Shown here: positions 1 through 9,499 of the stretch, in pieces
Position numbering within the stretch: the first letter of the stretch is position 1
Layout: the number at the start of each line of letters is the position of its first letter
DNA from: Arcobacter sp. F155
GTDB taxonomy: Bacteria > Campylobacterota > Campylobacteria > Campylobacterales > Arcobacteraceae
Reading direction: 5' to 3'
DNA: 64,000 nt
Assembly (NCBI RefSeq): GCF_004116455.1
Contig: NZ_PDJU01000007.1
Span: 107,805-171,804 of the forward strand
The notes under the pieces: generated by a model
Database searches by the model: none
What the model was told of the DNA's origin: nothing
Seen by the model: the letters and a program-made list of their open reading frames with translations, nothing else
Made by a program: the position numbers and the translations under genes

Positions 1-226
1 AATATGCAAGGTAGTTTTCTAGTTCTTTATATGTTGAGTTTCCATAACCAATACGGCTTATAACTATAAGTCTTGTCTTTTTTTCTTCATAAAACTTTGC
101 TAACTCATCTTGTTTTATAGTTCCAAAGGTTCCATAAAGCATAACAAGAGTTTTAGAAAAAGAGCTGTTATATTCACTATATTCTAAAAAATGGTCTTTT
201 TCATATTCAAACTTTCTAATAGACAA
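1..226 (-). CDS. alpha/beta hydrolase-like protein, N-terminal part (cut by window edge)
   Basis: Only the first 75 codons are present; the rest lies left of the window. The reading frame opens with TTG at 226, preceded by AAAGG at 233-237, and I choose this start because no ATG is available in frame between it and the stop of the upstream gene. The visible residues contain LVMLYGTFGT followed about 25 residues later by LIVISRIGYGNST, the pattern of the first strands and oxyanion loop of alpha/beta hydrolases (hydrophobic strand, G-x-x-G loop, then strand and GxGxS-like turn). It follows the FkbM gene by 9 nt, so it is probably the last visible member of a three-gene operon. The substrate cannot be inferred. 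Confidence 0.5.
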   Translation of the reverse strand, partial: MSIRKFEYEKDHFLEYSEYNSSFSKTLVMLYGTFGTIKQDELAKFYEEKKTRLIVISRIGYGNSTYKELENYLAY

Positions 227-235
227 AACAAACCT

Positions 236-1315
236 TTATTTTAAAGAGTATCTTTTAGGAATAAAATACATAACTGTCTCATATATTCCTTCCATATAGT
301 GTCTTAAATAAATATCATACTCAGAACAGATATTTAATATTATCTCTGGAACTTTATACCAGTCCTGGGCTTTATGATAGATACAAACAGCTAAGATAGG
401 TTGATACTTTTTGATAGTATTTGTAGCTCCTATTAATGCATCTTGTTCTGCACCTTCAATATCTAGTTTAATAAAGTCAACTTTTTGTTGTATAAGATTA
501 TCTATAGTATCTATATTTAAAGCTTGGTAATCATGTGCTCCATGATGTTTTATATGACTGTTCTCTTCACTTACTACTTTCTCTTTTCCTAAACCGCAGT
601 TTATAAACTCAATTCTTTCATGGCTTCCAAAATCTCTTTTAGCAATATTTATATGAAGTTCATTTGGTTCTACGCAATATATTTTTTTATAGTCAGGAAA
701 GTTTTTTATTATTGAAGGAAGAGTATCTCCAACATAAGAGCCACCATCTAAGAAAACAATCTCTTTTATATCTGGAATCAACTCTTTATCAAAATACTGT
801 TCTTTATGGTTATTTGTAAAGCCTTCCATAAACTTTAAATCAAAACTTATTTTAAAGTTTATAACTTTTGTAAAAACCTCTTTAGATTTCTCATCACACA
901 AAGAAGAGTAAACTTTTTCATATTTTGATTTATTGTTTTTATAGTCTTCTTCAAAGTCACATATAAAAGGAGGTTCTTTTAAATCAAAGTTTGAGTGCTT
1001 ATAAAAGGCTAAATAATTTATATTTTCAAAGCCTCTTTTATCAAGCCCTTCTTTTACTTCTAAAGGACTTCCAGTAGAAACAGAAAGAATAAGTGCCTCT
1101 TTAGGAACATCTTCTATTTTATAGATTGATTTCTTTCTTGAGCTTTGTACCCTTGTAAAGTCATCAATTACACCATCTACTTCTACATACTTTTGAATAG
1201 ATTTTGTAAATTTATTAATTCCTAAAATGAACTTCTTTCTAGTTGAAGAGATAAACTCTTCTACTAGCTGCTTATCTTTTGTATTAATATAGTTTTCATC
1301 AATAAGATTTTTCAT
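236..1315 (-). CDS. FkbM family methyltransferase
   Basis: A 359-residue protein with a SAM-dependent methyltransferase fold in its C-terminal half. The glycine-rich SAM motif FLDGGSYVGDT lies at residues 188-198, the acidic end of strand 2 is the EP pair near 216, and the FkbM signature DFIKLDIEGAE is at 280-290. The N-terminal 170 residues are an additional domain of the kind often attached to FkbM proteins that modify surface polysaccharides or small metabolites; the exact acceptor is unknown. The gene starts 4 nt after the stop of the DUF234 gene and is followed by the hydrolase-like gene, suggesting co-transcription. Family assignment is firm, substrate is not. Confidence 0.85.
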   Translation of the reverse strand: MKNLIDENYINTKDKQLVEEFISSTRKKFILGINKFTKSIQKYVEVDGVIDDFTRVQSSRKKSIYKIEDVPKEALILSVSTGSPLEVKEGLDKRGFENINYLAFYKHSNFDLKEPPFICDFEEDYKNNKSKYEKVYSSLCDEKSKEVFTKVINFKISFDLKFMEGFTNNHKEQYFDKELIPDIKEIVFLDGGSYVGDTLPSIIKNFPDYKKIYCVEPNELHINIAKRDFGSHERIEFINCGLGKEKVVSEENSHIKHHGAHDYQALNIDTIDNLIQQKVDFIKLDIEGAEQDALIGATNTIKKYQPILAVCIYHKAQDWYKVPEIILNICSEYDIYLRHYMEGIYETVMYFIPKRYSLK

Positions 1316-1319
1316 AGAA

Positions 1320-2132
1320 CTAGTTAACTAATGCTTTTAAACTCTTTATTGTAAATAACCTAAGACTCTCATTTTTTTGAGACTTAAGTTCGTTTGTAAA
1401 ACCACTCTTTGAAAATAAAACCACATAATCAGGAATAAGTTCTAACTCTAAACAAAGCTCTTTTAGTTTGTTAATCTCATTACTTTTCATTTTTGAATTA
1501 GTATATTTACAAAGTCCAACTATAACTTTTCCACTAGTGGTTTGGGCTAAAAGATTTATTTCTCTTTTTTCATCATCCCAATATCTTCCTATCTCTTCTA
1601 TCTCATCATCTGAGAAGATTTCTTTTATATACTCATGACATAACTGTTCAAAAATAAAGTCCATAAACTCTGCTTGATAATTATCAAACTTTTTGAAACA
1701 CTCATCATAATTTTCCCTTGCTATTCCCTTATATAAAGGAGAAACAAAAGCAAACCAAAATCTTAAAAATGGTGTTGTAAAAAGAAGTTTATCAGCAGAT
1801 TCATTCTCTTCAAATTGATTTGTTAAAAAGTCCATTGAAGTTTCTTCAGTAATAAATTGTAAATCTTCTAAGTCATCAATACAATCAATTGCTTCTTCAT
1901 AATCTAAATCAGCTCTTTTAAAAGCACTATTGATTCTTCTATCGCCTAAAGAAATCCCTGTTAAAATCTTATGAAAAAGTGATGAGTTTTTAGTTTTCTT
2001 CTCAATATAGTCATGTATCTCATAATATTCATCTAAAATATGTCTGATAATCAAAGTTCGTAGAGGTTTTGTTAAATCAAGTTTAACATTTAGTCCACCA
2101 AATACCGCAAAATAGTTTACTGCTGTTTGCAT
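1320..2132 (-). CDS. DUF234 domain protein (stand-alone, no ATPase domain)
   Basis: A 270-residue protein resembling the C-terminal DUF234 region normally fused to archaeal/bacterial STAND-like ATPases: a winged-helix-like N-terminal half, then an RFWFAFVSPL segment near residue 125 and a nuclease-like end with EINLLAQTTSGKVIVGLCKY around 190-210. Function is unknown. The ATG at 2132 has a good AAAGGAT ribosome site, but the same frame stays open for about 35 codons upstream (to a TGA near 2236) and encodes protein-like residues such as LIEQFQDFCETNK, without any ATG, GTG or TTG. Either a rare ATT/ATA start is used or the original 5' end has been damaged. It heads the operon leading into the FkbM gene. 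Confidence 0.6.
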   Translation of the reverse strand: MQTAVNYFAVFGGLNVKLDLTKPLRTLIIRHILDEYYEIHDYIEKKTKNSSLFHKILTGISLGDRRINSAFKRADLDYEEAIDCIDDLEDLQFITEETSMDFLTNQFEENESADKLLFTTPFLRFWFAFVSPLYKGIARENYDECFKKFDNYQAEFMDFIFEQLCHEYIKEIFSDDEIEEIGRYWDDEKREINLLAQTTSGKVIVGLCKYTNSKMKSNEINKLKELCLELELIPDYVVLFSKSGFTNELKSQKNESLRLFTIKSLKALVN

Positions 2133-2304
2133 ATCCTTTGGTTTATTTGTTTCACAAAAGTCTTGAAACTGTTCAATTAGAGTTTTATTAGTTAATATAA
2201 TAATAAAGCCTTTTTTAAATTTTTTAATTACCGTATTATATCAGATAAATGACATATTATTTTGCTAAAATTATAAAAGATATTTATATTACAAAGTATT
2301 CTCT

Positions 2305-3660
2305 ATGAAAAAACATCTACTTGAACAATCAGTTATATTTTTTAGCGTATTAAAATGGGTGCTTCTATCTTCTGCAATTGGAGCTATAATTGGAGCTATA
2401 GTTACATTTTTTTTAAATGTTATACATGAGTCAGATAACTTAAAAGAGTTCCTACCCTTCCCCTCATACTTTTTATTACCCTTTGGTTTAGTTATTACTG
2501 TATTTCTTATTAGAACTTATGCGCCAAGTGCTTCAGGCCATGGAACAGAAAAGATTATTGAAGCTGTGCATAAAAAAGAAGGGAAAATAGATTTTGCAGT
2601 TATTCCTATAAAACTTGTTGCAACTGTTATTACTATCTTCACTGGTGGTTCTGTAGGAAAAGAAGGTCCAGGAGCACAAATTGGTGCAGGTGCTGCTTCT
2701 TTTATCTCAAAGCTTGCCAAATTTTCTGCAAAAGATAGAAAAAAACTTGTAATCTGTGGTATTAGTGCGGGTTTTGCTTCAGTATTTGGAACGCCTATTT
2801 CTGGTGCAATTTTTGGTATTGAAGTACTAATTGTGGGTATTATTATGTATGATGTTTTATTACCCTCATTTATTGCAGGTTTTGCAGCTTATACAACAGC
2901 TAAACTATTAGGAGTTCATTATACTTATTATTTCATGGACTTTATTCCCTTTGATATAACTCTTATTTTACAAGTTGCAGTTGCTGGGGTATTTTTTGGT
3001 TTGGTTTCATATATGTTTATTATATTTATCAAACAAGCTGAAGTAACTATAGGAGCTATCAAGTTAAACCCTTATTTAAAAGCCTTTATTGCTGGTGTTT
3101 TTCTTGTAGCTTTATCATTTTTTATTGGAGACCAGTTCTTTGGTCTGGGTCTTGATACTATTTCAAAACTATTTTTCTCAAATCCTGAACTTATAGAAGA
3201 TATTCCTTGGTATTCCTTTATTGCTAAGACTTTATATACCTCTGTTACTTTAGGAGCAGGAGGAAGTGGTGGAGTTATCACTCCAATATTCTATGTGGGA
3301 GCTACAAGTGGACACTTCTTTGGAACACTAGTGGGAGATAACTTAGCACTATTTGCTGCACTTGGATTTACAAGTGTATTAGCAGGAGCTACAAATGCTC
3401 CTATTGCAGCAACTATTATGGCAGTTGAACTTTTTGGAGTTGATATTGCTCATTATGCAGCTATTAGTGCAGTAATTACCTTCTTACTTACTGGACATAG
3501 AAGTGTATTCCCTTCTCAAATTTTAAAGTTCTCAAAATCAGATATGCTAAATATTGATTTTGGAGATAATATAGAACAAAGCAAAATAGATCTAAGTACT
3601 AAAAGTAGAACGAAGGTTGAAGACTTTAAAAAGAAATTTAACTGGAGAACAAAAAAATAG
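2305..3660 (+). CDS. ClC family chloride channel / H+-Cl- exchanger
   Basis: A 451-residue, multi-helix membrane protein of the ClC family. Family motifs are in order: SGHGTEKI at about 77-84 (equivalent to the GSGIP selectivity loop, diverged), GSVGKEGP at 115-122 with the gating glutamate at 120, and GGSGGVITPIFYVGA near 318. The gating Glu is typical of exchangers as well as gated channels, so the mode of transport is unresolved. There is no C-terminal CBS pair; the last 40 residues are hydrophilic. The 172-bp region upstream is a divergent promoter region shared with the DUF234 gene. The next gene starts on the base right after its stop codon, so the two are translationally linked. Confidence 0.88.
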   Translation: MKKHLLEQSVIFFSVLKWVLLSSAIGAIIGAIVTFFLNVIHESDNLKEFLPFPSYFLLPFGLVITVFLIRTYAPSASGHGTEKIIEAVHKKEGKIDFAVIPIKLVATVITIFTGGSVGKEGPGAQIGAGAASFISKLAKFSAKDRKKLVICGISAGFASVFGTPISGAIFGIEVLIVGIIMYDVLLPSFIAGFAAYTTAKLLGVHYTYYFMDFIPFDITLILQVAVAGVFFGLVSYMFIIFIKQAEVTIGAIKLNPYLKAFIAGVFLVALSFFIGDQFFGLGLDTISKLFFSNPELIEDIPWYSFIAKTLYTSVTLGAGGSGGVITPIFYVGATSGHFFGTLVGDNLALFAALGFTSVLAGATNAPIAATIMAVELFGVDIAHYAAISAVITFLLTGHRSVFPSQILKFSKSDMLNIDFGDNIEQSKIDLSTKSRTKVEDFKKKFNWRTKK

Positions 3661-4662
3661 ATGAACCTAAGATTTGCAACATTTAATCTTTTTCAGTTTT
3701 GTGCTCCTCCTTTCTCATACTACACAAAAAAAGAGAAGTTTAATCAAGATGAGTGGAATAAAAAAACAGCTTGGATAAAAGAACAAATCACTAATATGAA
3801 TTGTGATGTTATAGGTTTCCAAGAAGTATTTTCAAGTAAAGAGTTAGAAAAATTAACAAAAGAGTTAGGTTTTGAGTACTTTGTAACTGTTGATGAACCA
3901 AGAATTAGTAAAACTCATCCAAATATCTATATAAGTACAACTTTAGCTCTTGCTTCAAAATATCCAATAAAAAAAATCTCAGAAGTAAAAGCAAATGGCT
4001 ATAGTCTAAAAAAGTATAACTTCAAAGGAACATTTAGATTTTCAAGAGTTCCAATAAAAGCTTTAATAGAGTTTCCAAACAATTTAAATATAACAGTTTA
4101 TGTAAACCATTTTAAATCAAATAGACTAAATGAGTTTGAATATATTTTTACAAAAAAAGATACACTAAAGAATAAAAAAGAGAAAATAAAGGAGGCTTTA
4201 GAAAAAGATTACTCCCCTGCTTTAAAACAAAGACTTTGTGAAACTTCATCTTTATATTATGATTTTAAAAGAACACGAACGCCTATTGTATGTCTTTGTG
4301 ATTTAAATGACAAAGAGTTTTCATTAAGTATTGATGCTCTTACAAATAGAGCTTATCATGAAGACTTAGATAAAAACTTCAATCTACTTCATGATGCTTA
4401 CTATTTATATGACAAAAAAGTTTATAATCCACATCCAGAACAAAAAGAGATTAAAAGAACACCTACTAGTTACTATCAATCATATGGAAATGTTATTGAC
4501 TATATTTTTGTTTCAAAAGAGTTTGATAAAAGATTTAAAAAACATCTTGGGAAAATAAACTCTTATGAAGTTTTTGATAAACACTTACAAGAGAAGCAAG
4601 ATGGTAGTTTAGTTCAAAGTGACCATGCTCCTGTAGTTTGTGAAATCACGTTAAACTCTTAA
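3661..4662 (+). CDS. endonuclease/exonuclease/phosphatase (EEP) family protein
   Basis: A 333-residue metal-dependent phosphoesterase of the DNase I-like fold. Visible family motifs are LRFATFNLFQF at the N-terminus (Asn of the ATFN motif), DVIGFQEVF (metal-binding Glu) near residue 50, VYVNHFKSNR in the middle, CLCDLNDKE (DxN) and QSDHAPVV (catalytic Asp-His) near the C-terminus. No signal peptide is visible. Substrate may be DNA, phospholipid or inositol phosphate; the sequence does not decide. The ATG abuts the ClC stop codon (TAGATG), an arrangement that usually means coupled translation, though a functional link between an anion channel and an EEP enzyme is not known to me. Confidence 0.82.
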   Translation: MNLRFATFNLFQFCAPPFSYYTKKEKFNQDEWNKKTAWIKEQITNMNCDVIGFQEVFSSKELEKLTKELGFEYFVTVDEPRISKTHPNIYISTTLALASKYPIKKISEVKANGYSLKKYNFKGTFRFSRVPIKALIEFPNNLNITVYVNHFKSNRLNEFEYIFTKKDTLKNKKEKIKEALEKDYSPALKQRLCETSSLYYDFKRTRTPIVCLCDLNDKEFSLSIDALTNRAYHEDLDKNFNLLHDAYYLYDKKVYNPHPEQKEIKRTPTSYYQSYGNVIDYIFVSKEFDKRFKKHLGKINSYEVFDKHLQEKQDGSLVQSDHAPVVCEITLNS

Positions 4663-4701
4663 GCTAGTATATTAAGACAGGCTACTTTTACTAGCTTTTT
4701 G
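4661..4701 (+). terminator. rho-independent terminator after the EEP gene
   Basis: AAGCTAGTA at 4661-4669 pairs perfectly with TACTAGCTT at 4689-4697 and is followed by a T run to 4700, right after the EEP stop codon. The loop is long (19 nt). The structure overlaps the 3' end of the convergent helicase gene. Confidence 0.6.
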
Positions 4702-6483
4702 ATTGTTTTTTAGTAAAGTTGATAAGTGAATTTGCTCTTGTCTATTTATAATTTCACCTTTTAAAAGTTCACCTAAAATAGCTCCTGTACTTCTTTCTAA
4801 CTTTGAAGCTATAGTAGCTATATTTGTATCTTTTTTAAATAGGCTTTTTAGTTTTATTCTATCTTCTAAACTCCATTTTAAGCCACTTTTTTTAGCTTTA
4901 CCACTCTCAAGATTTTTTTGTTCTTTAAGTTTTTGAACCTCATCATAATCCATTTTTGAAACTGCTTTTTTCTCATCACCTTTTTCAAAACTATCTTTTG
5001 CTTCATCAATTTTAGTGTCAATTAGTTTTTCAAGTTTTGAACTCATAAGATAATGGAAGTTTTCACTATCTTTTACAAGACTCTTCTTTGCTCTTGTAAG
5101 TGCTACATAAAAAAGATTGAACTCATCTATTAACTCTTGATTTGATAGTTTTTCCAACTCTTCTTTAAACTGCTTTAAACTATCGCATCCTAAATCGAAG
5201 ATTAGTTCTGCAAAGTTTGGAAAATCATCTGCAACAATTACACTATCCCACTCTAAACCTTTTGCGGTGTGAGCTGTAGTTAAAAATAAAATTTCTTCTA
5301 TTCTTCTTTCAAAGTTGTTCATCTTTCTATTTTGCCATGCTTTATAGAACTTAATAGCTATCTCTTTAAATTCAAAAATTCGCTCACTATACTCTTTTAC
5401 TACTTTTATTGCTGTTCTTAATTCAAAATCATCAACCTCTTTTGCATAAGAAGCTAACTCTTCTTCGTCTTTAAAACCTTTTAAAAACTGGTTTCTTCTA
5501 ATTTGGTCACTTTCATTATTTAGTAAATAATAGACTTCAATACTAAGATTAAATATCTCTTCTGGGTTTCTAACAGTTACGAAAGGATTTCTTTGTTCTA
5601 TTCTTTTTGAGATAACAGAGATAAGCTGAGCATTTGTTCTTGATACATAGCCATGACTTTTTATCTCTTTAGTTTTTGAGTTTGGATTTAAGTGAGATTG
5701 AATACTTACTTTTTCATTTTTAAAGTTTTGTAAAAGAGTATTTGCATAAGAAGCAATCTCTTCATTAAACCTAAAACTTTGAGATAAGAAAAGCTCTTTA
5801 TCACAAGAGATTTTATCAAGGGCATTTTTACTTCCCCTAAAAGAGTAAATCTGTTGATGTCTATCTCCAACATACACTTTAACCTTAGAACTTAAAGCTT
5901 CAAAAATACCTAAAGTCACTTCATTTGTATCTTGTGCTTCATCAAGCATCACAATATCATACTCAAATTGAGGGATTTGCTCTTTTGATATAAGAAGGTA
6001 GTAATACTTTAAATAAAAACTATGTGTGGGCTTTAAAACACCAATTAACATTTGGTCAAACATCTTTTTTGCAGTCTTATGCTCAGTGTCATCTTTTGAG
6101 ATTTCATCTTGAGTATTATTACAAAAGTTTTCAAATATTCTTAGTGCGCTAACTGCTTGTGTGTAAGGTATGCTAAACTCATTTGCGATATCAATTGCAC
6201 GATAATTTACAAGTGAGTTTAAATCTATTTGTGTATATTTTTTGATTGCAGAGTATGCAAGTCCATGGGTTGTTTTTACATTTGTATTATTTGGAAAAAT
6301 TGAGCTTGCTTCATTTTTGATTGCACTATTAAATGCTAGATATAAAATCTTTTTATCACTATACTCATTTGCAACTTCTTTTAAAGTAGTTGTTTTACCA
6401 GTACCTGCAAAGGCATTTATCTTTATGTTTTTATTTCTACTAACAGCTTTTATAATATCTTTTTGTTCTTTGGTTAAATTCAT
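4672..6483 (-). CDS. UvrD/Rep-like superfamily I DNA helicase
   Basis: A 603-residue SF1A helicase. Motif I (Walker A) AFAGTGKTTT is at residues 24-33, motif II VMLDEAQDTN near 178-187, the QIYSFRG motif III region follows, then HTAKGLEWDSVIV (motif V) and FYVALTRAKKSL (motif VI). It is shorter than UvrD/PcrA (about 700 residues) because subdomains 1B and 2B are reduced, placing it with the small UvrD-like ATPases also called F-box DNA helicase-like. The C-terminal 80 residues contain a separate helical module beginning GLKWSLEDRIKLKSLF, resembling a DNA-binding HTH/SANT-like domain. It is a single gene, convergent with the EEP gene. Its role is probably DNA repair or replication restart. Confidence 0.85.
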   Translation of the reverse strand: MNLTKEQKDIIKAVSRNKNIKINAFAGTGKTTTLKEVANEYSDKKILYLAFNSAIKNEASSIFPNNTNVKTTHGLAYSAIKKYTQIDLNSLVNYRAIDIANEFSIPYTQAVSALRIFENFCNNTQDEISKDDTEHKTAKKMFDQMLIGVLKPTHSFYLKYYYLLISKEQIPQFEYDIVMLDEAQDTNEVTLGIFEALSSKVKVYVGDRHQQIYSFRGSKNALDKISCDKELFLSQSFRFNEEIASYANTLLQNFKNEKVSIQSHLNPNSKTKEIKSHGYVSRTNAQLISVISKRIEQRNPFVTVRNPEEIFNLSIEVYYLLNNESDQIRRNQFLKGFKDEEELASYAKEVDDFELRTAIKVVKEYSERIFEFKEIAIKFYKAWQNRKMNNFERRIEEILFLTTAHTAKGLEWDSVIVADDFPNFAELIFDLGCDSLKQFKEELEKLSNQELIDEFNLFYVALTRAKKSLVKDSENFHYLMSSKLEKLIDTKIDEAKDSFEKGDEKKAVSKMDYDEVQKLKEQKNLESGKAKKSGLKWSLEDRIKLKSLFKKDTNIATIASKLERSTGAILGELLKGEIINRQEQIHLSTLLKNNQKASKSSLS

Positions 6484-6542
6484 GAAGGAATATTATCTAA
6501 ATATTTACAAGAGCAAATAAAGTATTACAATTTGAAAGATTA

Positions 6543-7208
6543 TTAAATCACAATTCGACAACCAAAACTTGGAATAGTTTCAATAACTTTATGATTTAGT
6601 TTACTTCTTAGCCTAAAAATAAGACTTCTTAAAGTACTATCTGCAATTGCTTTTTCTGGCCAAATATTATATTCAATATCTGAAAAAGAGACTATTGAGT
6701 TTTTTGATTCAAGCAAGAGTTCTAAAAGCTTTTCCTCTTTCTGACTTAACTTAACAGGAACAGTATTAAAATATAAATTCTTGTTCTCTTTATCATAAGT
6801 AAATCCATCTCCTAAAGAGATATGCTTATTATCTAACTCTTTTAAATCCATTTTATGTAAAGCAAGTTTCAATGTAGATTTTAATTCATTGCGATTAAAG
6901 GGTTTAACTAAATATGCCAAAGGATTAGTTTCTACTGCACGGTCAATAGTCTTGTCATCAGTAAAAGCAGTTAAATAAATAATATCTATATCTTTAAATT
7001 CTTGAATTGTCTTTGCAATCTCAATACCGTCTTTAGAGTTTTCTAAATTAATATCAAGCAAGATTAAGTCTGGCATATTTTCTTTTACACTGTTTATAGC
7101 ATCGTCATAGTTTTCAACTGTATCGGTAACAATGTAACCAAAAGACTCTAATGCCATTTGAATATCAAAGGATACAATTGATTCATCTTCTACAACTAGT
7201 ATTTTCAT
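6543..7208 (-). CDS. OmpR-type response regulator
   Basis: A 221-residue regulator with an N-terminal receiver domain (acidic pair near residues 7-8, phosphoacceptor Asp in LILLDINLE at about 52, Thr in IIYLTAF near 80, Lys in YLVKPFN near 102) and a C-terminal winged-helix domain ending SFGCRIVI, the OmpR/PhoB class. The receiver resembles those paired with HisKA_2 kinases. Its ATG overlaps the stop of the preceding kinase gene by 4 bases, so the two form a translationally coupled two-component pair. Targets are unknown. Confidence 0.88.
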   Translation of the reverse strand: MKILVVEDESIVSFDIQMALESFGYIVTDTVENYDDAINSVKENMPDLILLDINLENSKDGIEIAKTIQEFKDIDIIYLTAFTDDKTIDRAVETNPLAYLVKPFNRNELKSTLKLALHKMDLKELDNKHISLGDGFTYDKENKNLYFNTVPVKLSQKEEKLLELLLESKNSIVSFSDIEYNIWPEKAIADSTLRSLIFRLRSKLNHKVIETIPSFGCRIVI

Positions 7209-9391
7209 TTATTATTACTCCATTGAATATTTACTTCAACTCCATTATTAGAGTTAAACACAACGCTTCCTTTTAATTGCTTTTGAACTAAAAGTTTTAT
7301 TAATGTCATTCCTAAAGAGTTTTTACTAGACTCTTTTTGGAAACCCTTACCATTATCTTTTACTCTTAAGTAGTAAATATTTTTCTCTCTTTTTAATTCT
7401 ATAAAAATAAGACCAGAGTCATCATCATATGCATATTTTATGGCATTGGTTATCAGCTCATTTAATATTATCCCTACATAGATTGCTTGTGAAATATCCA
7501 AATCCACTTTAATGTCATACTCTATATCAATATTTGACTCAAATCCACTTTTTAAATCACTAATAAGTAACTCTATATAATCATCTGCATGGATATGAGT
7601 AGTATTATTTTGTGTATACAGTAACTCATGAAAATGACTCATTGCATTAATTCTATTTTGAATAGTCAACAAAATTGACTTTAACTTTTCATCTTTTATG
7701 CTGTCTTCTTGTAACCTTAATAAAGAGATAATCATTTGCATATTATTTTTAACTCTATGATTTAACTCTTTTAATAATAAAGCTTTATCTTCTAATGCAA
7801 TTTGTAAATCTTTTGTTTTTTCATCAACTTGTTTCGATAACCTTATTTTTTCACTTTTTTTTCGTTGGATATTTTTATAAAGAAGTAAGATAATTATAAG
7901 TGCTGCTAAAGTTAATATTTGCCAAATTATAGTCCAATCAAAACTCTCTTTTATAACCTTTGGAACCCATTTATTATGGATTGCTTTTCTTTGCTCAACT
8001 GTTAATTTCTCAATAGTTTTTAAAAGAATACTTTTTAATACCTGATTATCTTTATGTAACGTAAAAGAGATTGGAATATTTTGTGTTTTTATCTGTTTGA
8101 TACTATTGTCATCTTGGGTTATATCCTTGATAAACTTTTCTTCTTTTAAGTTAAAAATAGTTTTCGTAGATAGAAAATTTTTATTATTAAGCTCTTGTAT
8201 TGTAATAATTAAATCTAACTCTTTTTTTTCAAGCTTTTGAATACTCTCTGTATCTTGTATATAAATAAATCTAAGTCCAGTATTTTGAGAAACAAACTTT
8301 AAAATATCATTAGCAACGCCACTATGCAATCCAAGTTTATTTATAAAATCTATAGGAACTGAATCTTTTTTCACTCCTACTTTTATAACTGGATTATCTT
8401 TTATATAAGCCTTCTCTTTTTTTGTTAGGTAGCTATTTTTATCTTTACTTGTATAAATAAAATCTGTAAAGTCTGTTTTTGTACTTTCTGTTTTTCCTAA
8501 AAGTTTAAAGGTATTTGCAATCTTTTCTAACTTAACAGGATTTATATCTCCAAAAGGAATTCCAGGAAAAAATGCAAGCTCTTTAAAAGCATCTGCTTCA
8601 TACTCTAATAACTCTTTTTTTAAATTTTGAGTATTATATTTTTCTTTTATAACATCTATAGTTTCATCAACATTAGCAAATGCATACTCCCATCCCTTTA
8701 AAGATGCTTCATAAAAGTTTTTTACAATAAGTGGATTTTCTTTTGCATACTCATCAGTTGTAAAAAGGATATCACCATAAAAATCAAATCCATAATCTTT
8801 AGGATGGAAAGAGACTGGATTATAACCTTTATTTTTAAAAATATTTGGAGTAATAGTTGAATAACCAGCTACAATATCTGCTCTACCATCCATAATCTCT
8901 TCTAAGTCATATCCCTTTGCTTTAACCCATGTATAATCATCTGATTTAATCCCATTTGTTTCAAGCATTCCATAAATTGATGCAAAAAGTTCAGGGGTAT
9001 CAAAATACAAAATCTTTTTGCCCTTTAAGTCTGATAATTCTTTGATTCCACGTTTTTCTATAGTATTAAGTTCTAAAGGAGAAGCTTGGCACAAAGCAAA
9101 CAATTGTAAGTAGTTTGCCATTCCATTAAGTCTATGAATAATTAAATCTGAACGGCTTATTCCAAACTGTGCTTTGCCATCTCTTACTTCATAGATTGGT
9201 GCATTATTAGCTTTATACTCTTTTAAAGTTACATCTAAACCCTTTAGAGAATAAAAGCCTTTCTCTTTTGCCATAATATAACCAGCAAACTGAAACTGAT
9301 ACATCCAAGTTAATTGCAAACTAATTGGTGTTAGTTCCTTAGAATATAAACAATTAACACATAAAAATATATAAATTATAATTTTCTTCAC
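7205..9391 (-). CDS. histidine kinase with periplasmic NMT1/THI5-like sensor domain
   Basis: A 728-residue membrane kinase. A signal peptide (about residues 1-17) leads into an NMT1/THI5-type solute-binding domain (roughly 20-290; LTWMYQFQFAGYIMAKEKGF near its start), then a shorter region resembling a type 3 extracellular solute-binding domain (about 330-470), one transmembrane segment near 478-500 (WTIIWQILTLAALIIILLLY), a coiled linker, a HisKA_2 phosphoacceptor motif ELNHRVKNNMQM near 545, and a HATPase domain with NELITNAIKYAYDD and DNGKGF. THI5/NMT1 domains bind pyrimidine or nitrile-like small molecules in transporters, so a small-molecule sensor is likely. The start is GTG at 9391; the ribosome site is weak. 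It is coupled to the following response regulator gene. Confidence 0.87.
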   Translation of the reverse strand: MKKIIIYIFLCVNCLYSKELTPISLQLTWMYQFQFAGYIMAKEKGFYSLKGLDVTLKEYKANNAPIYEVRDGKAQFGISRSDLIIHRLNGMANYLQLFALCQASPLELNTIEKRGIKELSDLKGKKILYFDTPELFASIYGMLETNGIKSDDYTWVKAKGYDLEEIMDGRADIVAGYSTITPNIFKNKGYNPVSFHPKDYGFDFYGDILFTTDEYAKENPLIVKNFYEASLKGWEYAFANVDETIDVIKEKYNTQNLKKELLEYEADAFKELAFFPGIPFGDINPVKLEKIANTFKLLGKTESTKTDFTDFIYTSKDKNSYLTKKEKAYIKDNPVIKVGVKKDSVPIDFINKLGLHSGVANDILKFVSQNTGLRFIYIQDTESIQKLEKKELDLIITIQELNNKNFLSTKTIFNLKEEKFIKDITQDDNSIKQIKTQNIPISFTLHKDNQVLKSILLKTIEKLTVEQRKAIHNKWVPKVIKESFDWTIIWQILTLAALIIILLLYKNIQRKKSEKIRLSKQVDEKTKDLQIALEDKALLLKELNHRVKNNMQMIISLLRLQEDSIKDEKLKSILLTIQNRINAMSHFHELLYTQNNTTHIHADDYIELLISDLKSGFESNIDIEYDIKVDLDISQAIYVGIILNELITNAIKYAYDDDSGLIFIELKREKNIYYLRVKDNGKGFQKESSKNSLGMTLIKLLVQKQLKGSVVFNSNNGVEVNIQWSNNK

Positions 9392-9499
9392 TTTTATTTA
9401 CGCCCTAATAATATTTTTTATTATACATGATTTTATATAAATGCAACGCAAATTGAAACACTAATGTAATAAAATTATATTAGAAAGAGGATTGATTAG

